A DNA stretch of 64,000 bases from Caenorhabditis elegans (GCF_000002985.6 NC_003280.10:9234501-9298500); one strand, 5' to 3'; shown: positions 48,501 through 61,253, numbered from the stretch's first letter. Notes: generated by a model from the sequence alone, not told the origin. Translations and numbers: made by a program.

Positions 48501-51477
48501 TCGAGACACGGGCGGTCTCTTATGTGCGAGTGTGTAAGTGAAGGATAGCGAGGAAATAGCGTTTGCAAGAGAGAGGTGGCCGCAACGAGTCTCTATTGCC
48601 TACGAAACGAACTGGCCTGCCCTTGTGTCTTTCCTTCCCTTCAACATTGAGTCTATAGTACATTTTTGTTATATAGATATATACATACATGCTTATGTAT
48701 AACAGTGCTTTGTTCGTTTAACTAAAAGAGTTTTTGTGCTTAAATATCTTACAATTTTTGAGTAATTCTTATTTTAAATTATTCGAAAAAAGCATACACT
48801 TACTAAAAAGTTAAATTATTTTAGTAATTTCTAATTTTTAAGCGCTCTCAAGCTTCTTACTATTAGATGTAGTCAGAAATATAAATTATATTTCTCTCAA
48901 CTTTTAAGTCAGAAAAGAGCCGTCTCCATTAGAAAATCAACCGACATACTGTAGCTTTATGTGCATGGGAGAAATTTGTAGAAAAGATCGTAAATAGAAT
49001 GGATTTGTACCCTTTTCTATTTTTTTAAATTGTTCTTGGAGGAATTTTTTGTATCTCATTTCTTGGACTATAATTTTCAAATTGAAAATTTCTAGTAGAG
49101 ACGAATTTTGAGATAATTTACTGATTGATTTCTAAAACCCGTTGACTAAATTCTATCCAATTAGAGAATAGTCTAGTTGACGTCATTTTTAAATTAAGAT
49201 ACCGTAACTTTCGAAGTCTAAACCACATCCCGTTATTACTGCGAACCAAAACTAAAATAAACAATTCTTGATAAACTAAAAACAAAATATTGATGATAAT
49301 GATCTAACCAACGGAACGGAATGCCCTTGTCTCTTCTCTTCTGTAACCCTGACATATTTAGTAATAGGAAACCAGTTCTCCGCGTCGTGCCTTCATTTTT
49401 CGAGACGATTACTGCCAAAATTAGTTGGGGTGTTAATTGAACTAGTTCGAATAGATTCGAATTTTTCGTTTGCTGATTTGAATATTGAAAAATGAATGAA
49501 ATCCGGAAATTTGTTTGATCTCTAATTTGTGACTTATTCCGGAACTTTTTCAGATAAAAACATTTTAAGACAAACAATTTTTCGAATTTTTATTTCTTTT
49601 CATGTGTAATCTTTGACACATGTTTTAGAGGAATTGTACACATATTGATGTGTTATTCCAACTAAACAGCTGCCCCTAACCCTCTTCAAGACACCATCAT
49701 CATCATTTCTCTTATCAAAAGGGTCTCGTGATTCTCTTGTCATTGACACAACCCCTTCGAACCAGTCAGCGATCAATTGCTGTGTTTTTGCACGTGCGTC
49801 TTCGAATTTTTATTTTACATTAACTAGAGGGTTCAAGGTTTTGACCTGATTTTTTTGTTTTTGGACTTTTTGAAACTGTACACGGAATGCACGTTAAAGA
49901 AATCGATATCAAAATTTTATATGATATTTTATTCTAACTAACCCTTTCGAAAGTTGACTAATATTAGGAATTTTCAAATAATTGTCATCCGTAACCACCC
50001 ACATCGTTCAAATCTTGCGGCGCCGAACTTTCTCCTTGCCGAATCTGAGCCCATTGTTACACTACGACGGCAGACGAAACAGAAGATTTCTAATTCAAAC
50101 AAGGTCGAATCGACGTTTAAACCCCCTTCTCTGCAGCCAATGACGAAGCAACATCAATTGTCGAGGACTAGTCTTGATAAGAAGAACGCGCTCTCTCTGT
50201 AGAGTTTTCTAATTCGATTTGATTTTAATAGGCTCTGTGACACACACACACACTCCCACAATTCATATATATCAATTACAGTACAACTACCCAATTACCG
50301 CCGTTTTTGTTTTGTGGGCGGAAATTCGAATCGTATCGAGTTTGTTATTGATAAAAAGTATCTACGAGGACTGAAAAAAACATTCAAATTAATTTTGATT
50401 ACAGATTTATACAGCTTTTTCAGCTATAAAAGTGCATTTCCTACGTTTAGCTACTCCGGAACAGAACTGGATGATTCACGGGAAGACATGTCTTTTCCCA
50501 GTTTCTTTTCATCACTTTTGATAGCACTTGACATAGAAAAAAAAAGAAGTGGTGTATTGGATATGTTTACATTCGAGAGGAGAGGTTGCCACTTGCGGGC
50601 TGACGATATTCGCCGACGTCTCTTTCCGCCGCAGACAATTTGTTTATATAAACAGTGAGAGCTACGGAAGATCGGAACAGTGAGAACACGAATGGAGAGG
50701 GAGAAATTTGAGATTGGGCACGGCAGATTTTCAGGTTTTTCGACATGAAAACAATCGGAAGAGGAATTAGAGACTCATAAAAGTGTGGAGATATAAAAAT
50801 TTGATTGAAAAATATGGGAAAATGATTCAAAATTAGAGAAAAAACTTGAAAACGAAAAGTAAATTCAAAAACAAAACAGAAACAAAATACCGTAACTTTA
50901 AAGGAGCATGCTTCGGAAAATGTTCAGGTCTCGTCACGATCCGCAGTCACCATGACGGAAAAATGCAGATTGTCTGCTTTCAAAACTTTTTTTTTACTTT
51001 TTTGCTTTGTTTAGGTATTTCTTCGAATAAAAATGTTTTTTACAGCTTCCCGTTCAATATTTCAAAAACTTAATTCAACTTTGAAATTTTCCCCTTAAAA
51101 ATTCTCGTCCATTACGCGCCCGACTTGCACTTTTCATATTTCGTCATAAAAATAATGATGCAAAACTTGTTCGGCTATTAAAAAAGAACTAATCTCTTTT
51201 AAATGAAGATTAGAAAGAATTTATAGTTGCCATGATTCAAAAAATAAAAACTATTTACTCATTCCAAAAGAGAGACACGTTGAATACAATAATTTTAACA
51301 AAAAATGGAAAAACAGTGATAATGTTAGTGTTATTCAATCTTTGAAAGATCACAATTTGCCATCATTGTCTTGTTGAACAGACAAGATTACAATCTGACC
51401 AATATAATGTCCTTTTCCGCCAGAATTATACGTTGCCTGCGTTAAAATTTTCTCTACAATAAATCGATTTTCAGGAA
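45541..51477. other. Long divergent intergenic region
   Basis: About 5.9 kb between divergent starts of the FHA-PHD gene (minus) and mtrr-1 (plus). It is very AT-rich, with TG repeats at 47289-47304, an AC repeat at 48331-48345, an AC run near 50240-50253 and many A/T homopolymers. ORFs up to 114 codons (for example 50314-50658) have no splice context. GC-richer patches at 48330-48660 and 50570-50660 could be promoters or non-coding exons. Nothing firmer can be said. Confidence 0.5.
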
Positions 51478-54400
51478 ATGACAGATTTCCTCATTGCTTT
51501 TGGCTCACAAACTGGGCAAGCGGAAACTATCGCTAAAAGTTTAAAGGAAAAAGCAGAGTTAATCGGATTAACGCCAAGACTTCACGCTCTGGATGAAAAT
51601 GAGAAGAAAGTACGTTTTTTTTAACAATTTGTTTTTTATAATCATTGGAAATTTAAATTAATTTATTTAACTTTTCAGTTCAATTTAAATGAAGAAAAAC
51701 TGTGTGCAATTGTCGTTTCATCAACTGGCGATGGAGATGCACCGGATAATTGTGCACGTTTCGTGAGAAGAATTAATAGAAATTCACTGGAAAACGAATA
51801 TTTGAAGAATCTGGATTACGTTCTTCTCGGTGAGAGTTTTGAAAACCGCAAATTGAAAAAAGAGAAATCAAAATTCAAAAAAGCCAATGACTAATCATCA
51901 TTCTGATAAGAAGTTCAATGTCTTGTGTTCTTGCACTTTATTATTGCAAACTCAAAAATTAACTTTTAAATTATTCTGAAAAGGAACTATTTCCAGGTCT
52001 CGGCGATTCCAACTATTCATCTTATCAAACGATTCCTCGAAAAATTGACAAACAACTGACAGCTCTCGGTGCAAATCGTCTTTTTGATCGTGCAGAAGCA
52101 GACGATCAAGTGGGGTTTGGTTTTATTTTATATTCAGAGGATGTAATTCCTCTTTCAGACTTGAACTAGAAGTTGAACCATGGATCGAGAAATTCTTTGC
52201 AACACTGGCATCCAGATTCGACATTTCCGCCGACAAAATGAATGCAATTACGGAATCATCAAACTTGAAATTGAATCAAGTTAAGACTGAAGAAGAAAAG
52301 AAAGCGTTACTTCAGAAACGAATAGAAGATGAAGAATCAGATGATGAAGGAAGAGGAAGAGTTATTGGAATTGATATGTTGATTCCCGAGCATTATGATT
52401 ATCCCGAAATTTCTCTTTTAAAAGGTGAATAACCGTTTTGAAAGTGGAATAATCAGTTCTAGTTTTGAAAAAAACTGTTTTTGTCAAGTGTCACACATAG
52501 AAACATTCTCCAAAAATTTGAAATCAAAACTTAACTTACAGGATCGCAAACCCTCTCGAACGATGAAAATTTGCGCGTTCCAATTGCTCCTCAACCTTTC
52601 ATCGTCTCGTCGGTTTCTAATCGAAAACTACCAGAAGATACCAAATTGGAATGGCAAAACCTGTGCAAAATGCCTGGAGTCGTCACGAAACCATTCGAAG
52701 TTCTTGTAGTCTCTGCTGAATTTGTGACTGATCCATTTTCCAAGAAAATTAAAACGAAACGGATGATCACTGTCGATTTCGGAGGTAGGGTTTTTTTGAA
52801 GAAAACAGTTAAAATCAGTTGATTCGTTAAAAAATTTGAAGTAATTGGAATTATTCTGCTATAATTTCTTGGAAGTAAAAAATCATTTTTTAATTTTCAG
52901 ATCATGCTGCTGAACTTCAATACGAGCCGGGAGATGCCATATATTTTTGTGTTCCAAATCCAGCACTTGAAGTCAATTTTATCCTTAAAAGATGCGGAGT
53001 TTTAGACATTGCTGATCAACAATGCGAGCTTTCAATTAACCCGAAAACTGAGAAAATCAATGCTCAAATTCCGGGACACGTGCACAAAATTACAACTCTC
53101 CGTCATATGTTCACCACGTGTCTAGACATTCGTCGGGCTCCAGGAAGAGTGAGTTCATATTTTATGAATCAAAATTAAAAGTAGTTTTCTTCAGCCGCTG
53201 ATTCGTGTACTCGCCGAAAGTACATCTGATCCAAATGAGAAAAGACGGCTTTTGGAGCTTTGCAGTGCTCAGGGAATGAAGGATTTCACCGATTTTGTTA
53301 GAACACCCGGATTGTCATTGGCTGACATGCTTTTCGCATTTCCAAATGTGAAGCCACCGGTTGATAGACTAATCGGTGAGTTGTTTAGTTGAAAAAATAA
53401 TAAATAAATAAAAATAATTACTTGAATTTTAAGTTAGGTTCATTATTCTAATTCATTTGACGTTGCAGATTTTTTAAATAAAAAAAAACGTTATCCAGTT
53501 ATTAAAACAAAATTAAAATTTTTTACCGATATTTTAAGCTAAATAAAGAAGTTGTTAAAAAAAACTACATTTTGAGCGGAATTTTAAGTTTTTTGAAATT
53601 TCAAAGTTTAAGAACAACAATGTTGCTAACACTTTCTTTACAAATTTTTACGTTTCAGAACTTCTTCCACGGCTTATCCCACGTCCGTACAGTATGTCAT
53701 CATATGAAAACCGAAAAGCCCGTCTGATCTATTCGGAAATGGAATTCCCAGCAACAGATGGACGTCGACATTCGAGAAAAGGACTCGCAACTGATTGGCT
53801 CAATTCTTTGAGAATTGGAGATAAAGTTCAAGTTTTGGGAAAGGAACCGGCTAGATTCAGACTTCCACCTCTTGGAATGACAAAGAATTCGGCTGGAAAA
53901 CTGCCATTATTGATGGTTGGACCAGGAACTGGAGTCTCGGTATTTCTGTCATTCCTGCATTTTTTGAGGTAAAATAAGTTCAATTTTTAATGTTTCTAAT
54001 TGATTTTTAATTTCCAGAAAATTGAAACAAGACTCTCCATCGGACTTTGTCGATGTTCCACGTGTTCTCTTCTTTGGATGTCGTGATTCTTCTGTAGATG
54101 CAATTTATATGTAAGTCCTTCCTTGATTCGTGAAAGAAAAACGTAGTTTGAATTTTCAGGAGCGAACTTGAAATGTTTGTAAGCGAAGGCATCCTCACTG
54201 ATCTAATCATCTGTGAAAGCGAGCAAAAGGGTGAAAGAGTTCAAGATGGCTTAAGAAAATATCTCGACAAGGTTCTTCCATTTTTGACAGCATCGACAGA
54301 GTCGAAAATTTTCATCTGTGGAGACGCAAAAGGAATGTCTAAAGATGTTTGGCAATGTTTCTCGGATATTGTTGCCAGTGATCAAGGTAGGTTAAAAAAA

Positions 54401-54514
54401 GGAAATTTACAATGGTTATTGTTTACTTTTTTAGGAATTCCGGACTTGGAAGCGAAGAAGAAGCTTATGGATCTGAAAAAGAGTGATCAATACATCGAGG
54501 ATGTGTGGGGATAG
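51478..54514 (+). CDS. mtrr-1: Methionine synthase reductase
   Basis: Eleven phase-consistent exons: 51478-51609, 51679-51829, 51997-52114, 52159-52424, 52542-52784, 52901-53148, 53195-53375, 53659-53968, 54018-54110, 54160-54386 and 54435-54514. They give 682 aa, close to human MTRR. This diflavin reductase passes electrons from NADPH through FAD and FMN to reactivate the cobalamin of methionine synthase. The FMN (flavodoxin) domain shows GSQTGQAE, SSTGDGDAPDN and GLGDSNYSSY. An acidic, Lys-rich hinge follows. The FAD domain has RPYSMSSY (~455) and RKGLATDWL. The NADPH domain has GPGTGVSVFL (~532), LFFGCRDS and FICGDAKGMSKDVW (~635). The protein ends EDVWG, with the expected flavin-stacking Trp next to last. 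The ATG lies 3 nt after a TTTTCAG acceptor, consistent with trans-splicing. Assignment as mtrr-1 (C01G6.6) is from memory but the family is certain. Confidence 0.95.
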
Positions 54515-55065
54515 TATACTTAATTTTTATAGGAATTGTTTATTGCCATGGGTATTTTATTTGTTCACTTTATTGTGTTATTTATGTGATCTGGTGTTCT
54601 TTAGTTTAATATAATGAAGTTGATTGTTCGCTTTTTATGTACAACCAAAAATGGAATTTATTATGACAAAAGAATTAGGTTACTGGAATGGCTCTGCTAA
54701 TTAAACTGATGTTTGATCGCTTTTTGCAAGATTTTACCAAGTTCGTAGCTTTTTCACAAAAACTGGGGCTCGTCACGTGGTGTAAAAGTGCCTCATTTTG
54801 TTTTGATCTTCGAGAAATGCGGGAGATGATTTTTTTCCTGGGGGGAAAATTCCCGCATTTTTTTTGTAGATCAAACCGTAATTGGACAGCCTGACGATGG
54901 GCTCAGTGCATTTTTTTGAGTAAAAGTCTTTAAAAAATTATTTTCACAGGAATTTTCCGTATTTAATTTCCAAACTTAATTACACTTTCATAAAGTGTCT
55001 TTCCAATGTTTATATGTCATCATTGCAGCATCTGTCTAACAATTCCTACAAGCGATACATTCATT
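54515..55065. other. mtrr-1 3' flank
   Basis: This is 3' UTR and a short intergenic interval before the SNF2-like relic. It contains a 68-codon ORF (54688-54894) without splice or family support, and no other feature seen. Confidence 0.55.
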
Positions 55066-56610
55066 ATGACAGCCCCTGACAGTCTCCTCGACAACCTGAT
55101 GCCACATCAAAAAGATTCGCTCAACTCGCTCATGTGGCGAGAAATTCAAGCCCAACCTGGAGGAATTCTAGCCGATGAGATGGGGCTGGGAAAAACACGA
55201 TCCATGATTGCGCTGATTATCCAGAGGAAACTGGAAATGAAACAAAAACGGCAGGAGACAGTATGGAACGATGAAAAACGAGTAGATGTTGCAAAGAAAC
55301 ATGGGTTGTGTCCGTTGGAAAACACTCTTATAGTCGTACCACCGATTTTGGTGAACTATTGGGTAGAAGAAGTGAAACATCTTGCAGCTCCGGATTTTAT
55401 TTCGATTTTCGTTTATACTGGGAACAAGAGTGGACAGTTGACCCCTGAGAGCCTTGGCTCATTTGACATTGTGATTGCAACATACCGCCTGGTATCAAAG
55501 GAAGTTCTAAAGAAGCCCACAAGTTCAAGAGACGAGGAAATTGATGACGATGCAGGTAAGCCACACTCTTAGCTTCATATATTTGTAACATGAAAAAAGA
55601 GAACATCTTGACTGAAATATGAGTGAAAAGAGGCGGAGCTTCAGAAATCACGCCCAACTTGTGGGCTGCCCAACTTTAAAATCCCAATTATAATTTGTTT
55701 TTTTTTCAGAAAATGATGGAAAACACAACACAATTCTGCTGAACGAAGACTCAATTCTCGCTCGCATTGCATGGATGCGCATAATTCTCGATGATGCTCA
55801 CTTCACAAAGAATACAAGCTATTTGCTTGCTCTCATCCTTTTCTAGATGGTGTCTCACGGGAACTCCGATTAATAATAACTTATGGGACTTATTCAGTCT
55901 TGTTAGGTTCCTGTCGTCTTCCATTTCTTCGTGAAGCTGTATTCTGGAAACATTGTGATTGCAATGCCAGAGTGGGTCAGATTTTGCTACTCTCATTAGA
56001 ATCCGGTGGAGTTGGACTCAACCTGACCAGCGCAAGTCATATGATTATGATGGATGTCCATTGGAATGCTGCTCTTGAGCAGCGAATATACGATAGAATT
56101 CACCGAATTGGACAAGTGAGAGATGTCTTCAACCATAGGTAATTTGAACCAAAATATTAATTTCAAAAACAAAATTGTTCCCGAAATTGTATTTAAATTT
56201 TAAAAATTAGATATTCCGAGTAGATTGCTTTCGTTTTTGAAAAATTAGATTTTATACAAGATCAATTTCGGACTTCCGTGTAGGCGCCTAAACGCTTGCT
56301 TGTAAAAAAATAAGTTTCCAGCCGCCAACTAACTTTTTTTCAAGAAGTTTATTATGAAATTCGGTGTTTTCAGACAATTTAAATCTAATAAAGCAATAAA
56401 AAAAAATTGACTACACCACCATGAGGTTTCAAATTTAATTTATAACCGAAGAAAAATAGATTTTGGGCTATTTCAGTTTTTTCGTGCTGGTACCTTTTTC
56501 AATTAAAAAAAACAATCCGCTGAAACTTATTCAAATTTTGCAGACTGATCGTGAAGAGGACAATCGAAGAAAGAATCATTGAATGGCAGAAGAAAAAACT
56601 ACACATGTGA
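55066..56610 (+). pseudogene. Broken SNF2-family helicase (TTF2/Lodestar-like)
   Basis: The first segment is 55066-55555 spliced to 55710-55846. It has MPHQKDSLNSLMWRE, the Walker A region GGILADEMGLGKT, VVPPILVNYWVEEV and ILDDAH (the DEAH-type motif II, with DDAH), then TAG. Directly after the stop, in another frame, comes [20 protein letters not shown] (motif III region), ending in a second stop. Then 55975-56138 spliced to 56544-56610 encodes LLLSLESGGVGLNLTSASHM and RIYDRIHRIGQVRD (motifs V and VI) and the short tail ending KKKLHM. Only about 65 bp separate motif III from motif V, where a working enzyme has several hundred residues, so much of the core is deleted and at least two frame disruptions exist. 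The helicase cannot be functional as read. A shorter product from the first segment is possible but unlikely. Copies of this family are scattered in worm genomes. Confidence 0.85.
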
Positions 56611-56635
56611 TTGTGATTGCAATGCCAGAGTGGGT
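55953..56635 (+). repeat. Exact 25-bp direct repeat flanking the C-terminal helicase piece
   Basis: The 25 bases at 55953-55977 recur identically at 56611-56635; both contain GATTGCAATGCCAGAGTGGG. The second copy begins immediately after the stop codon of the helicase fragment. The flanking bases differ on both sides, so the similarity is limited to this block. Confidence 0.9.
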
Positions 56636-57518
56636 AGATGTTATTGTGAAAACCGTCATTCTCCGTAGAGCAAAAATCATCAGTGCAATGTGTCCAAACA
56701 GTCTATTGCCAATTTGAAAGATATGTAAATAATTTGCCATGAGCTGCAAATGGAAAGGTTCGAGGAATCTGCTTTCAATATAATGGTCAAGGCTGCGGAG
56801 AAACTTTCAAAAAGGATCGACAAAGATAATAATATTCTCGCAAATCCATCCATTGTGGGACCACGGGACATAAGCCAATGTGATGTTTGGAACATGCCCC
56901 TAGTTTGCTATCACTTTTAACGCATTTTCGCCAAGCCTGAGTGCACTTCTACATTGCAAAACATGGATTGGACATGAAGACGTTTGAAGTCAACAACGTT
57001 GAAAAAGTGCAAAAAACGACGGAACATGGAGAGAGCTGAGATTTTTCGTTCGTTCCGAGACCAGAAGCAGTGATCTAATGGCACTTTCCGCAATAAGTAA
57101 TAATGCTGAATTTTTTATTCTAAAAAAACTAATAAAATTCGCGTTCTATGTTGTCTAAAAATAAACGAATAAATGTTTTGATTTATTTAAATTCACTTCA
57201 CAAATACCCATAACTTTAATGGCTATTCACTCAATTTTTGACAACACCGTGGCCATATTTTTGTCCGTATGTACTTGACTACAACGTGGCGTGTTTAGTT
57301 TCCTCCACCCAACATGCGCGACTCTTATCGGCAACTGATGATTGGTGATAAAAGTGATACGGTTGGGAAAAATAAAATGCTACACTTTTAAATATTATCA
57401 GTTTATAGCTAATGGTTTATAATATTTGATTCTGATTATTTTGTATTTCTTGTATTTTTGTATGATGATAGTTTTTTCGTTACATAAAATAATCCTTTCG
57501 ATCACAACATTTTCAGAA
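56611..57518. other. Interval with degenerate coding-like sequence, then acs-7 promoter
   Basis: From 56611 to about 56920 a plus frame reads peptide-like sequence interrupted by stops (for example HELQMERFEESAFNIMVKAA, ending CYHF). It could be a further decayed exon of the same or another gene. The remainder up to 57518 is AT-rich and holds the acs-7 promoter. An acceptor TTTTCAG lies at 57510-57516, just before the acs-7 ATG. Confidence 0.4.
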
Positions 57519-59479
57519 ATGATATTTCACGGTGAACAACTTGAGAATCATGACAAACCAGTGCATGAGGTGTTACTTGAAAGATTCAAGGTGCACCAAG
57601 AGAAAGATCCTGATAATGTTGCATTTGTGACCGCTGAAAATGAAGATGACTCTTTAGGTTTCCAGCAACTTGGAAAAAAGGTTCTACAAATCTCTGAATG
57701 GTTTGTGGAGAATGGATATAAAAAGGTGAGAGGCTTCACTGAAAAATACTTGATGTTTTGGCATTTGAAGAAATACATTTCCTTGAAAATATCATACCAA
57801 TTTTAACCTCTTTACTTCAAATAAATTCAGGGAGATGTATTTCTACTGGCTTCATACAACAATTGGAGATGCTTTGCCGCTGCTCTCGGAGCCTGGAGAG
57901 CTGGACTTATTGTGTCGGCAGCTGCAAGTCAATTTACATCATGTACGGTATTCCAATAAATAAAAAAAAATCAATTTTTATACTTTATTCCAGTTGAAAT
58001 GAACTATCAAATTGAAGATTCCCAGAGTCAAGTGATATTGGTTGATAAACATACTTTACCTGTTGTTCAGGAAGCCTGCAAGAACTTGAAATTTGTGAAG
58101 CAAATAATTTCAATTTCGGCAAACCCTCCATCACCAGTAATTAAATTCGATGTGCTCACTTCCCGTCTCGTTCGAAATCTTAAAATGCCATTGATTGATC
58201 CAAAGAATGATATTGTATTCTTACCCTATTCATCGGGTACAACTGGAAAACCAAAAGGTGTTATGATCAGTCATTTGAACTTTTCCATGATGTTGGAATC
58301 TTCTTTGAGGTGAGAAAAACCACACAAACATTTGCCTTCTTGGTACCCATCGAATTATATTTATTCGAACAGCTACTGAAGAAAACCGAAAATTTCAGAT
58401 TCTTCGATGCCAACGCCAAAGCGATAGGCCTTCCACCAGATTTCGTTCTTCCTTATGATCTTCACTTTCTCCCGATGTACCATGCCATGGGAATGTTCCG
58501 CACACTTTTGACATCATATCGTGGAACAACACAAATCATGTTCACAAAATTTGATATGGAATTGATGTTGAAAAATATTGAGAAATATTCCATTATGGTC
58601 CTTTCTTTAGTTCCAGCTATTGCTGTTAGAATGCTCAATTCTCCACTTTTACAAAAATACGATGTCAGTTCTCTGGTCAGCGTCACTGTTGGATCAGCAC
58701 CTTTTCCAGAAAGTGCATCGAAGAAGCTGAAACAACTTCTGCCGAATGTAAATATTGTTCAAGGATATGGAATGACTGAACTTACATTTGCAACTCATTT
58801 ACAAAGTCCAGGATCTCCAGATGGAAGTGTTGGAAGATTGGTTCCTGGAACGAGTATGAAAGTGAAAAAAGAAGATGGAACACTTTGTGGGCCTCATGAA
58901 ATTGGAGAACTTTGGATTAAGGTCAGTCAAAGCTTCTGAGGATCTTTACCTAATTTCTATATTTCAGGGTCCTCAAATGATGAAAGGATATTGGAAAAAA
59001 GAACAACAAACAAATGAATTATTAGATGAACATGGTTTTATGAGAACTGGAGATATTGTGTATTTTGATAAGAACGGAGAAACCTTCATTTGTGATAGAA
59101 TCAAAGAACTCATTAAAGTAAATGCAAAACAAGTGGCACCTGCTGAACTGGAATCTGTCATTTTGGAACATGATGATGTGGCAGATGTATGTGTTTTTGG
59201 AGTAGATGATGCTAGTTCAGGAGAACGTCCAGTTGCATGTGTTGTTTCAAAAAGAGGAAGAGATATGGAAACATCAAAAGCAATCATGAAGCATATTAAT
59301 CGTAAGTTGAATCAATTTAATTTAACGTTTGATTAAATATTATTGCAGAGAAGCTAGCCAGATACAAGCACATCAAGGAAATTGAGTTTGTTAGTGAAAT
59401 AATGCGAACGGGGACAGGAAAACTTCTGCGGAGGGCCATGAAGAAAGCGTTTTTGGATGCAAAAAAGGCTAAATTGTAA
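57519..59479 (+). CDS. acs-7: Acyl-CoA synthetase ACS-7
   Basis: Exons 57519-57725, 57831-57942, 57994-58309, 58399-58921, 58968-59301 and 59349-59479 join in phase to give 540 aa. It belongs to the ANL superfamily (4-coumarate-CoA-ligase type) and activates a carboxylic acid as acyl-AMP, then transfers it to CoA. The AMP-binding P-loop SSGTTGKPKG is at 186-195, GYGMTE at ~334-339, RTGD ending at D415, and DRIKELIK at ~429-436. The catalytic C-domain Lys is likely K522 in GTGK. The last residues are KKAKL, and AKL is a peroxisomal PTS1 variant, so import into peroxisomes or related organelles is expected. From memory, worm acs-7 is implicated in attaching 4'-side groups such as indole carbonyl to ascaroside pheromones. 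The ATG follows TTTTCAGAA, consistent with trans-splicing. It is convergent with the next gene. Confidence 0.94.
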
Positions 59480-59521
59480 TGACAAAATCGATTTTCTGAG
59501 CCTGTGATATACATATTCACC

Positions 59522-59558
59522 AATAAAAAATACTTCTCACATTGAAGTGTAATTTATT
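59522..59558. terminator. Closely spaced convergent poly(A) signals
   Basis: AATAAA on the plus strand at 59522-59527 serves acs-7. TTTATT at 59553-59558 is the minus-strand AATAAA for the Cys-rich gene. The two stop codons are only about 125 bp apart, so the 3' UTRs probably overlap. Confidence 0.7.
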
Positions 59559-59604
59559 ACGTAATATACATTTTTACAAGAAGTATAATTTCATAGAAGA
59601 TAGT

Positions 59605-61253
59605 TTAAACGACTAGATTCCCATTGTCAGTTGCTTCATTCATACAAGAATCCAAAGTTTCACGAAGTTGAGTTCGTCTGAGCAAATATTCGTCGGAAAT
59701 CACCGCATATAGAGCACTCCGTTCACATCTGAAATTGTGGAAAAGTCAGAAATGTTGAAATATTAATTTGAGATATTTACCAGTTTTATCTTAAACTGGA
59801 ATTCGCTTCAATTGCTTCTTTAGAAATTCAAAAATGGAAAACTTGGAAACCTAGTTATTTTTCAATTGCAAAAAACTCACACATCCGCCTGAACACAACA
59901 ATCTCTTAGCAGGGCACACTCTTTTCGTTTTCTTGAAACTTCAAAATGACAGTTCAAAAGATCTTTTCTTGGCTTCTTATCTTTTAGTGTACTTGCTCTA
60001 CAAACTCGATCAGTTATCATAAATTCACGAGTAACATTTGCAATCGGTACACATTTATCCAAATATGCAAAAGCTTCTTCTCTTCGTTGGTTCATCAAAT
60101 AAAAGTCTTCTTCCAACGAGCTTTTACAATTTTGCCACGTTGAACTTGACAGATCATCTGAATCCAGGCCGTCGATGGAGTGGGCCTGAGAAAAATTGAA
60201 CCGTTCAAAACAATTTTTACATAAATTTCATACCGATCATTGAATAATTCTCAATTCCAACAAAACTTACATTTGAAGTTTTTGAGCAATTAACTCGCAT
60301 CTGATGAGCATCTTTTTGGCATTGAAGATATTTCAGACATAGGGAGAATGGTGGAGATTCTATGATTTTAATTTTTCTTTGCTTTTTCGGTGAATTCGAA
60401 TCTTCTGGTTTGTGAGGACGGATTTCCTCTTCTGTATATTTAATTTTAAATTTGAGATGTAGGAAAAAAGAAAATAAACTAACCATGTTGAGCACATTCT
60501 GCCATTTTAATTACAACTTCTTCTTTTAATCCACTCAAAGTTCTTCCATTTTCACTATACATTGCTTGCTGCTCGCATCTGAAATCATTTGAATTTATAA
60601 CGTAAAGAAGTTTTAAATTCAATTACCTCACAGCTGGCTCACAACATCTTCGGATAGCGTCACATCGATTTTGTAGACGAGCAATTCGAATTGCACAGTC
60701 CCCATCAGTGTTTTGACGATTGAATAGATATTCAGCACAGAAGCGATTCTGGAAAAGATTGTTTAATTCTTGGCATTAACTGTTTGCAGTTGTATTTCCA
60801 ATAATGTTTCCGATACACAGATTGGGCTTCACTAAACGGCATCCTGATACCGTTTGCGATGCGGTTACCTTTTTTTATATCAGCAACATGTTATCCTTAC
60901 CTTATCCTTACTTTCGATATAAGATTGATTTCTTCCCTTCAAATCTTCATTAATGCACTGATTCAGCTCAATTCGGATCAGTTCCTCATACTTCACAATT
61001 CCATTAAAGTCACTCTTCATTTTCTGAGCACATTTCTGATCCCATTTGCGGGATTTTTCATTACACATTTGAATCAATTGAGATTTTTCATCAAGGCACT
61101 CATGATAAGAATCACATACAAATTGGAGTTCTAGAGGCTGGAAATATGGTTTAAAACTTTATGTGCAAAAATTACAGATTGTCTACAACTTACTCTACTC
61201 GAAACTCCAAACTTTAAGCATAAAAAAAAGGCTGCAATTTTCAAAATAATCAT
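59605..61253 (-). CDS. Cys-rich secreted protein of unknown function
   Basis: Seven minus-strand exons join in phase: 61253-61194, 61137-60901, 60748-60627, 60578-60484, 60431-60271, 60185-59881 and 59728-59605. They give 367 aa. The first exon is a signal peptide (MIILKIAAFFLCLKFGVSSR). The rest is helical-looking and charged, with cysteines in recurring pairs ~10-25 residues apart (VCDSYHEC, MCNEKSRKWDQKC, RFCAEYL, RCDAIRRCCEPAVRC, FSLCLKYLQC, ECALLRDCCVQADVC). This spacing suggests several related alpha-helical disulphide modules. A basic KKQRKIKII linker interrupts the middle. There is no membrane segment after the signal. I recognise no named domain. At 60901-60912 two overlapping GTAAGG donors exist; only the 60901 one keeps frame. 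Confidence 0.85.

Noticed and set aside
50314..50658. 114-codon plus ORF upstream of mtrr-1
   Set aside because: No in-frame splice to mtrr-1 and no recognisable sequence; more likely promoter DNA.
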